This document shows, piece by piece, positions 33,133 through 41,262 of a DNA stretch of 64,000 bases. The first letter of the stretch is position 1, and every line of letters begins with the position of its first letter. Both the position numbers and the translations under genes were made by a program. The notes beneath the pieces were generated by a model that had not been told where the DNA came from, did no database searches, and saw only the letters and a list, made by a program, of their open reading frames with translations. Source of the stretch: Brevibacillus_D fluminis_A (lineage in GTDB: Bacteria; Bacillota; Bacilli; Brevibacillales; Brevibacillaceae); NCBI RefSeq assembly GCF_052072235.1, contig NZ_CM125436.1, positions 3,280,001 through 3,344,000 of the forward strand, given 5' to 3'.

Positions 33133-33261
33133 ATGGACCCGAACCGTCATCTGGATGAAACGGAGTCAATGCTCGCAGATCTGTACGAGATGTACTATCC
33201 TCCACGCGACGAGGAAATGTATCACGAAATGGATTTGCTGGAGTGGAATGGCTATTTGTGA
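33133..33261 (+). CDS. Small acidic protein, 42 residues
   Basis: The ATG at 33133 follows AAAGGAGGGATTCCG, a strong binding site that decides the start. The product begins MDPNRHLDETESMLADLYEM, is acidic and contains YYPPRDEEMYHEMD. Its stop overlaps the 3' end of the methyltransferase remnant by about ten bases, tail to tail. Family not recognised; the ribosome binding site is the main support. Confidence 0.5.
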   Translation: MDPNRHLDETESMLADLYEMYYPPRDEEMYHEMDLLEWNGYL

Positions 33262-33583
33262 CAGATGAACAGAAGCTCATTTCCCTGTTCGATTGGCTGT
33301 CCAGCATAACCGCCATATTCCGCTTCAATGGTGAAGCCGGCATCGCGCAGCAGCGTGCGGAGGTCGTCCCCCTCATAATAACGCAACCGCAGCTTGTCGC
33401 GATGCTCCTCCACCGGCTTTTCCTTGTGGTTGATCCGGTAGATGAGTTCAACATCAAGCAAGCGCAAAATCGGATCAAACGACTTGTTTCCGCCTGCTTT
33501 ACGTAAAATGGAATGTCAATCGAAAATGGAATTCGCGGATCCTGGTCATACAGAAATGCCGTGTTCTCATACAGGTTTGCCAC
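33252..33583 (-). pseudogene. Remnant of a class I SAM-dependent methyltransferase, internally deleted and frameshifted
   Basis: GTG at 33583 follows GGGAGGAGATTGC and opens a frame beginning VANLYENTAFLYDQDPRIPF, then IDIPFYVKQAE, the usual N-terminus of small methyltransferases. That frame leaves the family pattern after about 32 residues. Another frame then carries a typical C-terminus: FDPILRLLDVELIYRI, RYYEGDDLRTLLRDAGF, ELLFICHK, ending at 33252. The SAM-binding core, with its glycine-rich motif, is missing between the two parts. So this is probably a gene that lost its middle and its frame, not a working enzyme. Confidence 0.65.
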
Positions 33584-33636
33584 GCAATCTCCTCCCACAT
33601 ACTCCAGTTCTTTCCACTTTATCACAGACAATCTAT

Positions 33637-33666
33637 TTGCATGTCATTGTTTTTCTCTGGTAATAT
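33637..33666 (+). promoter_or_regulatory. Putative promoter of the HesB-like gene
   Basis: TTGCAT (33637-33642), an 18-base spacer and TAATAT (33661-33666), about 37 bases before the ATG. Confidence 0.5.
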
Positions 33667-33702
33667 GATGAAGAGGTCAAGAACGTAAGGAGAAGATTCC
33701 CC

Positions 33703-34005
33703 ATGAAATGTAAAATCACCCGCAACGCAGCAAAGAAAATTGCCGAAGTATTGGCTGAAGAGACCGATAAAGAATTAAAACTGCGCGTCTACATCACACA
33801 CGCACACGGTGACCATGCCCATTACGGAATGGCACTGGACAAGCCTACTGACGATGACGTCGTAGTTTCGACCGATAAAGAAATCGATGTCATCTTGAAA
33901 AAAGGCGACGAGCTGCTCGACGGTGTTGTCATCGACTATCTCTACCTGCCAGAAGAAGGCTTCGTCATCACCAATCCCGCCAAAGGAAATCATGGCGATC
34001 ACTAA
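33703..34005 (+). CDS. HesB/YadR-like protein without the A-type scaffold cysteines
   Basis: A 100-residue protein with the HesB-like fold pattern: MKCKITRNAAKKIAEVLAEE, a strand-rich middle (LKLRVYITHAHGDHAHYG) and EGFVITNPAKGN near the end. A-type Fe-S carriers such as IscA and SufA keep a Cys in the middle and a C-terminal CGCG-like pair. Neither is present here; Cys3 is the only cysteine, and the protein is His-rich instead. It probably belongs to the YneR-like branch of the superfamily and is unlikely to carry a standard cluster. Confidence 0.65.
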   Translation: MKCKITRNAAKKIAEVLAEETDKELKLRVYITHAHGDHAHYGMALDKPTDDDVVVSTDKEIDVILKKGDELLDGVVIDYLYLPEEGFVITNPAKGNHGDH

Positions 34006-34013
34006 CGAAAAAA

Positions 34014-34055
34014 AGAAAAAAGCGGAGGAAGCATCCAGCTTCAACCGCTTTTTTT
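34014..34055. terminator. Bidirectional terminator between the HesB-like gene and helD
   Basis: AAAAAAGCGG and CCGCTTTTTTT flank an inner stem GAAGC/GCTTC with an ATCCA loop. It serves both convergent genes. Confidence 0.88.
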
Positions 34056-34056
34056 G

Positions 34057-36321
34057 TTAGACTTCCTGTTCTGTCACCTGTTCCATATGCACCTGTGCGG
34101 TTTGCAGCAATTCGGTAAAACGATTTTTGGCACTTACCACGACCAGACGGTGGACCGGGCGAGTCATGGCGACGTAGAGCAGCTTGGCATCTTCTTCGTT
34201 TCGCCCGTAGTTTTCGGTATCGGCCCCTACAAGAATGACTGCGTCAAACTGCAACCCTTTCGTCATATATGCAGGCATAACCACAATGCCCTCGGGGAAC
34301 TCGGTATCTTTCGAGGAAAGCAGGACCGCTTCCGGCAAGCCTGTCTTTATTTGTTTATGCAGCTTTTTGCATTGCTCCATCGACTTTGCCACGATCGCGA
34401 TCGAGCGAAATCCTTCCCCTGCAAGTTTGCCAGCATGCAAAATCACCGCGTTCGCCTCATCCGCTGCCTTCTCGCTATGCTGGTAAAGCGGTTTCTTGCC
34501 GTGCCGTAATACGGGTTTTGCCAAAAACAAATCTGGAATATCGATTTTTGCCAATACCTCGTTGGCGCACGTCATAATTTCGACGGTTGAACGATAGCTT
34601 TGTTCGAGCTTGTAAAACTGGACAGAGCTACCCGCAAATACACCTTTCATCAGTTCATTCCAGGAATGCAGCCCACGGTAGGCATGAATTCCCTGGGCCA
34701 TATCACCCACGATGGTGACGGAATTACGCTTGGTCGCAAGCGAGACGATCAATATCTCCAGTGCGCTCAAATCTTGCGCCTCGTCCACCACCGCATGATC
34801 AAAACTGCCCGCCTGACTCATCCCTTCCAATGCATGCTGCAAATACAGCAGCGGCGCCAAATCCTCCGTTTCAATCCGTTCGGCAGCAAAGATTTCAGCA
34901 GACGTCCTTGCTGTATCGGCCAAGACTTCCGCACGATTCTCCAGCTCCTTGGGAGCAAATTTCTCCAAAAGCTCCCGACTTGCAAATAGCTCGGTATACA
35001 CCGTAAACACATCGAGTGTCGGCCAAGCGGCAAAATACTTATCGAGAATCGTATCGATATTTTTTTCAAACTTGGCGAGCGCTTGCTTATCCAAATCCAC
35101 TTTCAGTTCGCGCAGATGAGCGTACACCATCTTGTTCAGCTGCTGTTTGAGATGCTTGCGCAATTGGACAAGGCGCTCACGGAATGGAAGATTGGCATAA
35201 TGCTCCGTGAACAGCTGTTTGATCTCACTACCATCGATCGCGAACACATGCTTCGTTCTGCTGTAGATGAAGCTTAACCGTTTATAATTGATCTGTGTCT
35301 CGATCAAGTCTGCCAAATAGGCATCAAGCGTCGCTTTGCACGCGAGCGAGCCTTTCATGTGCATCCGATGACGCGCTTCTCGCCGTAGCGCTTCCCGGTT
35401 CTCTCCCTCTTCGAAAAATAGCTGCAGCGGTTTGTTCGGATCGAGAATCCGCCAGCCTTTCGTCATGAGCGGCTTCACCAGCTTGGCTGCCCAATCCATA
35501 AAAGTCGACTGCTGTACGTCTTCCACCCCCAGCTCAGGGAGCACTTCCGATATGTACGTCAAAAAGAGTCGGTTCGGCGCGAATACCATGAACCGCTTGG
35601 ACGCGAGCGAATCTTGATAGTTGTAGATCAAGTACGAGAGCCGATGCAGGGCGATCGTCGTCTTTCCGCTGCCTGCCACCCCTTGCACAAGAATCGGCCG
35701 GTCTTTTTCCGCGCGGATAATATCGTTTTGTTCCGACTGGATCGTGGCGACGATATCTTTCAAGCGGCTGTCATTGGTTTGATCGAGGCTGGCCGACAAA
35801 AATTCGTCGATGTAGCCTTCATCAAGAAAATCGTCCGGATCGGACATTTCCCGATTGATCGTTTCCTTTACAGCCCCATCGTAAATGCCTGTGATCTTGC
35901 CTTCCTCGATCGCAAAGTTGCGCTTCAGTTTGACCTCGCCTCTGACGATTCCTTGTGGCGTTCGATAAAAGGCGTCCTTGCTCTCGCCGCTATAATACAG
36001 GCTGGCAATCGGGGCACGCCAGTCGACAACGATCGAATCCATAGTATCGCTGCTCACTACGCCTCGTTTTCCGATATAGACGCTGTCCGTTTCATACGTC
36101 TCGTCTTTCATAAAATCAACGCGGCCAAAATACGGCTTCAAGCGCGATTGCTGAAGATAGGTCAACGTTTTCGCCAGGCCAGCGTTCACGATTTGCTTCA
36201 CATAATCGTCAGTTGGATCTTTAATTTCCTCTTTGATCCAATCCACTTCTTTGTCGATCAGGTCGATTGTCTCATCCAATCGTTTTTGTTCCAATTGGTA
36301 AGCGCTGTGCTTTGTTGTCAT
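34057..36321 (-). CDS. helD: HelD-type superfamily 1 helicase, RNA polymerase recycling factor
   Basis: A 754-residue UvrD-like ATPase. The N-terminal coiled coil (YQLEQKRLDETIDLIDKEVD) and the block YIGKRGVVSSD, then VDWRAPIASLYYSGESKDAF, are typical of HelD, which inserts into and dissociates stalled RNA polymerase. Walker A is GVAGSGKTTIALHRLSYLIY, Walker B lies in VVDEAQDLS, and the C-terminal helicase motifs are TKGLQFDAVI and YVAMTR. The start at 36321 (MTTKHS) is chosen because GGGAGGG lies seven bases upstream. Length is close to B. subtilis HelD. Confidence 0.88.
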   Translation of the reverse strand: MTTKHSAYQLEQKRLDETIDLIDKEVDWIKEEIKDPTDDYVKQIVNAGLAKTLTYLQQSRLKPYFGRVDFMKDETYETDSVYIGKRGVVSSDTMDSIVVDWRAPIASLYYSGESKDAFYRTPQGIVRGEVKLKRNFAIEEGKITGIYDGAVKETINREMSDPDDFLDEGYIDEFLSASLDQTNDSRLKDIVATIQSEQNDIIRAEKDRPILVQGVAGSGKTTIALHRLSYLIYNYQDSLASKRFMVFAPNRLFLTYISEVLPELGVEDVQQSTFMDWAAKLVKPLMTKGWRILDPNKPLQLFFEEGENREALRREARHRMHMKGSLACKATLDAYLADLIETQINYKRLSFIYSRTKHVFAIDGSEIKQLFTEHYANLPFRERLVQLRKHLKQQLNKMVYAHLRELKVDLDKQALAKFEKNIDTILDKYFAAWPTLDVFTVYTELFASRELLEKFAPKELENRAEVLADTARTSAEIFAAERIETEDLAPLLYLQHALEGMSQAGSFDHAVVDEAQDLSALEILIVSLATKRNSVTIVGDMAQGIHAYRGLHSWNELMKGVFAGSSVQFYKLEQSYRSTVEIMTCANEVLAKIDIPDLFLAKPVLRHGKKPLYQHSEKAADEANAVILHAGKLAGEGFRSIAIVAKSMEQCKKLHKQIKTGLPEAVLLSSKDTEFPEGIVVMPAYMTKGLQFDAVILVGADTENYGRNEEDAKLLYVAMTRPVHRLVVVSAKNRFTELLQTAQVHMEQVTEQEV

Positions 36322-36425
36322 TCGCATACCCTCCCTTTTCGCCAGTCCGATCACGAGTAAAGCGAGTGGCCAAACCAGGTTTTACAGAGTGAAAAAAACA
36401 TCCATTCGCAACGGCGTGGATGTCA

Positions 36426-36623
36426 TTAATGCTTAAACTTATTCTCTTCAAGGTCTTCAACATATTGTATGGAGTCAAGGTTGGCTTTCAGCGAGGCTTT
36501 GACTGCGTCGATATATTTACGTCTGAGCGCTTGCTGCTCCGCTTTTTCTTCCTCCGTCAAACCAGGGCCTTTTGCCTTTTTGGCCAGTTCGTTAATGCGT
36601 TTAATTTCTGCGTCGGTAACCAT
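36426..36623 (-). CDS. ynzC: DUF896 family protein (YnzC)
   Basis: A 65-residue protein beginning MVTDAEIKRINELAKKAKGP, with LTEEEKAEQQALRRKYIDAV and a charged tail. It matches the DUF896 family, whose B. subtilis member YnzC is encoded in the SOS yneA operon. ATG 36623 follows GGGAGGAGAAGTT. It lies about 90 bases downstream of yneA on the same strand, so it is probably induced by DNA damage. It is predicted to be a two-helix hairpin; its biochemical role is unknown. Confidence 0.85.
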   Translation of the reverse strand: MVTDAEIKRINELAKKAKGPGLTEEEKAEQQALRRKYIDAVKASLKANLDSIQYVEDLEENKFKH

Positions 36624-36716
36624 AACTTCTCCTCCCTCACCATCGTGCTGACCAGCTATAATCAAACATCTATCTATTATAGCAAGAGGCGGAAGTCAAA
36701 CACAAGAGGGGAACTG

Positions 36717-37073
36717 TTATTTTTTCCAGTTGATTGGTATCTTCAATGTCTGACCTTCATAGATGATGACATCCTTCATTTCGTTCAACGCCATGATCTG
36801 ATCGATCAAGTCGCTAATTTCCAAACCGGTATCCGCGCGGTAAGCAGAAGCGATCTCCCATAGGCTGTCACCCTCCTGAACCGTAATCACCTTGACCGGA
36901 ACCGATGTCGTTCCTTCTTCCGATGCGAACACGAAGCTTGTCAAAAAATAGCTGAATAGCGCGATAAGTGCAAGAATAAAAAGGGCTTGTCCGCGTGTAA
37001 TCGAAAGTTTGCGTCGCTTTGTCGTTGTTTCTTTATTCAAATGATGTGATGGTACATAAACATATCCTACCAT
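36717..37073 (-). CDS. yneA: SOS cell-division suppressor YneA
   Basis: A 118-residue protein with a basic cytoplasmic start, one membrane helix (about residues 31-51) and an extracellular LysM domain (ITVQEGDSLWEIASAY, then IYEGQTLKIPI). YneA delays septation after DNA damage. The ATG at 37073 follows GGGGGTCGTAACT. It is divergent from lexA, and its -35/-10 pair flanks LexA box 2. In B. subtilis the resolvase-like gene yneB lies between yneA and ynzC; no such gene is present here. Confidence 0.9.
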   Translation of the reverse strand: MVGYVYVPSHHLNKETTTKRRKLSITRGQALFILALIALFSYFLTSFVFASEEGTTSVPVKVITVQEGDSLWEIASAYRADTGLEISDLIDQIMALNEMKDVIIYEGQTLKIPINWKK

Positions 37074-37085
37074 AGTTACGACCCC

Positions 37086-37099
37086 CAAACAGATGTTCG
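37086..37099. promoter_or_regulatory. LexA (SOS) box 1
   Basis: CAAAC-AGAT-GTTCG matches the Gram-positive consensus CGAAC-N4-GTTCG at nine of ten arm positions. It lies just upstream of the yneA start codon. Confidence 0.75.
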
Positions 37100-37114
37100 T
37101 TTTGTTCTGATACG

Positions 37115-37143
37115 ATCATAATACGAACACATGTTCATGTCAA
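37115..37143 (-). promoter_or_regulatory. Sigma-A promoter of yneA
   Basis: On the minus strand TTGACA (37143-37138), a 17-base spacer and TATGAT (37120-37115). The spacer is almost fully occupied by LexA box 2. Confidence 0.8.
37124..37137. promoter_or_regulatory. LexA (SOS) box 2
   Basis: CGAAC-ACAT-GTTCA matches the consensus at nine of ten arm positions and sits between the yneA -35 and -10. Confidence 0.85.
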
Positions 37144-37152
37144 GAAAATTGT

Positions 37153-37166
37153 CGAACTTATGTTTG
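37153..37166. promoter_or_regulatory. LexA (SOS) box 3
   Basis: CGAAC-TTAT-GTTTG matches the consensus at nine of ten arm positions and overlaps the lexA -35, consistent with autorepression. Confidence 0.8.
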
Positions 37167-37192
37167 TCGAACAGGAATTCCCGTGTTATAAT
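37164..37192 (+). promoter_or_regulatory. Sigma-A promoter of lexA
   Basis: TTGTCG (37164-37169), a 17-base spacer and TATAAT (37187-37192), 33 bases before the GTG start. Confidence 0.8.
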
Positions 37193-37225
37193 AGAGAAAA
37201 ATGGTAAACGAATTGGGGTGTCAAC

Positions 37226-37849
37226 GTGTCCAAGCTATCGAACCGTCAACAATCCATCATCGATTTTATTCGCAAGGAAGTAAAAGACAAGGGCTATCCG
37301 CCATCTGTTCGGGAAATCGGAGAGGCTGTCGGCCTTGCTTCCAGTTCTACCGTACACGGACATTTGGCTCGTCTGGAGAAAAAGGGACTCATTCGCCGAG
37401 ACCCTACGAAACCGCGCGCAATCGAGCTTTTAAGCGATGAGGGTCGCGTTGCTGACGATTTTCCTGATTCTGTCGTACGCGTACCCGTTGTGGGAAAAGT
37501 AACAGCTGGTGTGCCGATCACCGCGATTGAAGATGTGGAAGACTACTTCCCGCTTCCAGAGAGCATCGTGACCTCGGACAAAGTGTATATGCTGCGCGTA
37601 TCTGGCGAGAGCATGATCGAAGCGGGGATTTTGGACGGGGATTATGTGATTGTTCGCCAGCAAAACGTAGCCAATAACGGCGATATCGTGGTAGCGATGA
37701 CAGAAGAGGATGAAGCAACGGTGAAACGCTTCTTCAAGGAAAAAAATCATTTCCGGCTTCAGCCTGAAAACGCCGCGCTCGAACCGATCATTTTGGACAG
37801 CGTGTCGATTTTGGGCAAAGTCATCGGCGTGTACCGGTTACTCCACTAA
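37226..37849 (+). CDS. lexA: SOS transcriptional repressor LexA
   Basis: A 207-residue repressor and self-cleaving peptidase. The winged-helix DNA-binding domain covers about 1-65 (NRQQSIIDFI, SVREIGEAVGLASSSTVHGH). The cleavage site is A94-G95 in KVTAGVP. The catalytic dyad is Ser129 in SGESMIEAG and Lys167 in ATVKRFF. GTG start after TTGGGGTGTCAAC. It is divergent from yneA, with three LexA boxes between them. A terminator follows directly, so it is monocistronic. Confidence 0.97.
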   Translation: MSKLSNRQQSIIDFIRKEVKDKGYPPSVREIGEAVGLASSSTVHGHLARLEKKGLIRRDPTKPRAIELLSDEGRVADDFPDSVVRVPVVGKVTAGVPITAIEDVEDYFPLPESIVTSDKVYMLRVSGESMIEAGILDGDYVIVRQQNVANNGDIVVAMTEEDEATVKRFFKEKNHFRLQPENAALEPIILDSVSILGKVIGVYRLLH

Positions 37850-37869
37850 GTTACCTGAACGTTTCAAAC

Positions 37870-37910
37870 AAAAAGGAAACGAACCCTTTCACGGATTCGT
37901 TTCCTTTTTT
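37870..37910 (+). terminator. Terminator of lexA
   Basis: AAAAAGGAAACGAA pairs with TTCGTTTCCTTTTTT. Confidence 0.9.
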
Positions 37911-37948
37911 CATTCGCGATGGCCGCCCTATCAGCGTCAAGGCCCGAT

Positions 37949-38434
37949 TTAGATCGCCAGGAAAAACCAGACAATCATGACGATCTGTAAAAAGACTTTC
38001 ATGACGGCGCTACCCAAAAACGCAACGACGGAACCAACCCCCGCTTTGACAGCGTGTTCTAGCGGCTGCCGCTGCACAATCATCTCGACAATGATGACCA
38101 GCGCGAACGGAAACAGAATGATGCCAAACGGCGGAAACAAAACAGCCCCCAAAATGACCCCGACAATCGAGGCGAACTGCGACCATTTCGATCCCCCGTA
38201 TTTTTTGACAAAATATGCGTTCGTGAAAAAATCGGCTCCATACAGTAAAAGAGTCATGATTGCCATGCCCCACCAAAACGATGCCGGCAGCCCTGCACCC
38301 GGTCCCGCAATCGTGAACTGGTACAGCAGGAACCCCGCCCACAACAGCAGCATTTCCGGCAGCACCGGGAAAAAGACGGCAATTATGCTGGCAGCAAACA
38401 GCGCTGCTATGATAACCCATAGGACAATGTCCAT
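37949..38434 (-). CDS. DUF456 family membrane protein
   Basis: A 161-residue hydrophobic protein with four or five membrane segments and the family features FPVLPEMLLLWAGFLLYQF, LLYGADFFTNAYFVKKYGGS and GVILGAVLFPPFGIILFPF. The glycine-rich repeats are typical of DUF456, whose function is unknown. ATG 38434 follows GGAGGAGGATTGAAA; the eight residues upstream in the frame are the binding-site region. It stands alone, convergent with lexA. Confidence 0.78.
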   Translation of the reverse strand: MDIVLWVIIAALFAASIIAVFFPVLPEMLLLWAGFLLYQFTIAGPGAGLPASFWWGMAIMTLLLYGADFFTNAYFVKKYGGSKWSQFASIVGVILGAVLFPPFGIILFPFALVIIVEMIVQRQPLEHAVKAGVGSVVAFLGSAVMKVFLQIVMIVWFFLAI

Positions 38435-38532
38435 TTTCAATCCTCCTCCATGCACCAACCACTCGGCGTTACTCGTACTAGTATGTACGAATCAATGATC
38501 GTTCGGTTACAAAAAAAGACATAGGGCTTCTG

Positions 38533-39741
38533 TCAATCGCCGATATGATGCTGGCTTTTCCATTCAAAAATTTCATCAACAGCTTTGCGATACCCACCTG
38601 ATCGCTGGAAGGATTCCCCGATCCTTGCAGCAGCTTCTTTGAAAGAAGGGTCTTGCAGCACATGTTCTGCGGTTTCACGCAGTTGACTTGCAGTCAAGCT
38701 TTGCATTTGCAATGAAAGGCCTGCTCCGATCTTGGCAACCCTCTCGGCAATAACTGGCTGGTCCGCGCTTTGTGGGAGTACAACGAGCGGAACTCCGAAA
38801 TAGAGCCCTTCATTGGTGCTGTTCATTCCGCCATGCGTAATAAATAATTTCGCCTGTTTTAATACTTCCGGTTGTGGAACATACCTTTTTACAATGAAGT
38901 TTGCAGGAATATCCCCCAAATCAGAAATTTGAACTTTATTTCCAATCGACATGAGAATCGTATGTGCTGTGTCCTCAAATGCCTGAAAACAAAGCTGATA
39001 GAAATCAATCGATTGGTTTACGATCGTTCCCAGTGAGATGTAAATGGGGCTTTTTCCCTTGATTGCAGAAAGGTCGAACGCTTCCTGCGTGAATCGTGAA
39101 GAGATGGATGGACCGACAAATTTGTATGTTGGGTCAAATGCTTCTCCATAAGGTTGAAACTCCCTTGTTATATACACGATCGTTAGCGGTGCAGGATTAC
39201 AAAAAACTTCATATGGAGACTGGATCTCCACCTCATATTTTTCCTTCACCATTTTCGTCAGGTTTTGATAGTCAGCTTGAATTGGTTTCAAGAGATCACC
39301 AGGAATTTTTTCAGTGAGCTGTTCCAGCATTTTATCGAATGACTCTTTTGACTGCGCAAACGAAGTACAAGAACTAATAGCAGGAAGCTTCAGGATCTGG
39401 GCCAGTATCCGTCCACAGCCAAACATGGAATCATGAATGATGTAGTCAAAATGCTCCCCTTTTATCTGGTCCAGAACGCTTGGTATGACGACATCTGCCG
39501 TATGCAAAAGACCGTTGATTCTTTCAAGCAAATAATTTCTTCCACCTGAAAGAAACGCTTTGATAAAATTTTGACCGTCAAACGTTCGTACAGTCGCTCC
39601 CGTCTGCTCCATACGCTCGCGAAAATCTTCGATTGTGACGTACACGACTTCTTCTCCACGCGCGATCAGTTCTTGCACCACTCCAATTGTTGGGTTGACA
39701 TGTCCCTCTGAGCCACCATTAATAAATAATACTCGTGCCAT
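38533..39741 (-). CDS. MGT-family (macrolide-type) glycosyltransferase
   Basis: A 402-residue GT1-family enzyme resembling B. subtilis YjiC/YojK, which transfer sugars from UDP-sugars to macrolides, flavonoids and other small acceptors. The N-terminal acceptor domain begins MARVLFINGGSEGHVNPTIG. The C-terminal donor domain has SPIYISLGTIVNQ, the nucleotide-sugar signature FITHGGMNSTNEGLYFGVPL and LPQSADQPVIAERV. ATG 39741 follows AAAGGAGCGGTACAT. Its codons look AT-richer than those of the genes on either side, and it interrupts a syntenic region next to glnA, so recent acquisition is possible. The acceptor is unknown. Confidence 0.85.
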   Translation of the reverse strand: MARVLFINGGSEGHVNPTIGVVQELIARGEEVVYVTIEDFRERMEQTGATVRTFDGQNFIKAFLSGGRNYLLERINGLLHTADVVIPSVLDQIKGEHFDYIIHDSMFGCGRILAQILKLPAISSCTSFAQSKESFDKMLEQLTEKIPGDLLKPIQADYQNLTKMVKEKYEVEIQSPYEVFCNPAPLTIVYITREFQPYGEAFDPTYKFVGPSISSRFTQEAFDLSAIKGKSPIYISLGTIVNQSIDFYQLCFQAFEDTAHTILMSIGNKVQISDLGDIPANFIVKRYVPQPEVLKQAKLFITHGGMNSTNEGLYFGVPLVVLPQSADQPVIAERVAKIGAGLSLQMQSLTASQLRETAEHVLQDPSFKEAAARIGESFQRSGGYRKAVDEIFEWKSQHHIGD

Positions 39742-39850
39742 ATGTACCGCTCCTTTGGCTACTTTATGCAAGAGTAACGGGCGCACCGTCCCGCCCCATC
39801 GCTCAAAGCAAATAATGGAATCAAGTTTATCATAGCCATCCATGCAGCGC

Positions 39851-39886
39851 AAAAACAAAACCCCTCGCACCAGATGGCACAAGGGG
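39851..39886 (-). terminator. Terminator of glnRA
   Basis: On the minus strand CCCCTTGTGCC pairs with GGTGCGAGGGG (three G-U pairs) and is followed by TTTTGTTTTT, ten bases after the glnA stop. Confidence 0.75.
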
Positions 39887-39895
39887 TCTCGCTGA

Positions 39896-41230
39896 TTAAT
39901 AAATGTTCATGTATTGCTCGCGCTCCCAATCGTGGACACGCGTGCGGAAAATATCCCATTCGATTTCTTTTGCTTCGACAAAGTGCAGCAGTGCATGCTC
40001 GCCCAGCGCTTCGCAGATGACTGGGTCCTTTTTCAGGCAGTCAACCGCTTCTTTCAAGGACGCTGGCAAGTTTTCGATGCCTCTTTCTTCGCGCTCGGCA
40101 TCGGACATCACGTAGATGTTGCGGTCTACGGATGGTGGCAGCTCGATTTTGTTTTTGATTCCGTCCAAACCGGCTTTCAGCAAAACTGCCAATGCCAGGT
40201 ATGGGTTTGCAGCTGGGTCCGGGTTGCGCACTTCGATACGAGTGGACAGGCCGCGTGCTGCAGGAATGCGCACCAATGGCGAACGGTTTTTCGCGGACCA
40301 TGCTACATAGCAAGGTGCTTCATAGCCTGGAACCAAGCGCTTGTAGGAGTTAACCAATGGGTTGGTGATCGCTGCGAAACCGCGAGCGTGTGCCAGGATC
40401 CCTGCGAGATAGTGACGCGCTGTCTCACTCAAGCCCAATTCGTCTTTCTCATCGTAGAACGCGTTTTCTTTGCCACGGAAGAGGGATTGGTTCGCGTGCA
40501 TACCGGAACCTGCTACGCCGTACATTGGTTTTGGCATGAATGTCGCATGCAGACCATGTTGGCGAGCGATCGTTTTCACGACCAGTTTAAAGGTGAGGAT
40601 TTGGTCAGCAGCTTGTACCGCATCCGCATATTTGAAGTCGATTTCGTGTTGACCAGGTGCCACTTCATGGTGGGACGCTTCAATCTCCAGACCCATTTGC
40701 TCGAGGGCCAGTACGATGTCGCGGCGGCAGTTTTCGCCCAAATCAAGCGGAGCGAAGTCGAAATAACCACCTTGGTCGTTAAAGTCGAGTGTTGGTTCAC
40801 CTTTTTCATTCATTTTGAACAGGAAGAATTCTGGCTCCGGTCCAACGTTGAAAGAAGTGAAGCCCATGTCATTCGCTTCTTTCAGCACTTTTTTGAGGAT
40901 TTGGCGCGGGTCGCCTTCAAATGGTGTGCCGTCTGGATTGTTGATGTCACAGATCAGACGAGCCACTTTGCCGGATTCGGTTCCCCATGGGAACACAACC
41001 CACGTATCAAGATCTGGAGCAAGATACATATCGGATTCTTCGATGCGAACGAAACCTTCGATGGAAGAACCGTCGAACATCATTTTGTTATCCAGCGCTT
41101 TTGGCAGTTGGGACAATGGGATTTCCACGTTTTTGATAATCCCCATCAAATCGGTGAATTGCAAACGAATGTACTTCACATTTTCTTCTTTTGCCAAGCG
41201 CAAAATATCTTCTTTTGTATACTTGCCCAT
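39896..41230 (-). CDS. glnA: Glutamine synthetase type I
   Basis: A 444-residue ATP-dependent ammonia ligase forming glutamine from glutamate. Metal-site and active-site blocks are visible: FDGSSIEGFVRIEESDMYL, FNVGPEPEFFLF, HHEVAPGQHEIDF, GSGMHANQSLF, NSYKRLVPGYEAPCYVAWS and RIPAARGLSTRIEVRNPDP. The length is that of the Bacillus alpha-type (GSI-alpha), which is regulated by feedback and GlnR rather than adenylylation. It is second in the glnR-glnA operon, 32 bases after glnR. Confidence 0.97.
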   Translation of the reverse strand: MGKYTKEDILRLAKEENVKYIRLQFTDLMGIIKNVEIPLSQLPKALDNKMMFDGSSIEGFVRIEESDMYLAPDLDTWVVFPWGTESGKVARLICDINNPDGTPFEGDPRQILKKVLKEANDMGFTSFNVGPEPEFFLFKMNEKGEPTLDFNDQGGYFDFAPLDLGENCRRDIVLALEQMGLEIEASHHEVAPGQHEIDFKYADAVQAADQILTFKLVVKTIARQHGLHATFMPKPMYGVAGSGMHANQSLFRGKENAFYDEKDELGLSETARHYLAGILAHARGFAAITNPLVNSYKRLVPGYEAPCYVAWSAKNRSPLVRIPAARGLSTRIEVRNPDPAANPYLALAVLLKAGLDGIKNKIELPPSVDRNIYVMSDAEREERGIENLPASLKEAVDCLKKDPVICEALGEHALLHFVEAKEIEWDIFRTRVHDWEREQYMNIY

Positions 41231-41262
41231 TCTTTTTCTCTCCTCCTAGTGCTTATGTTATC

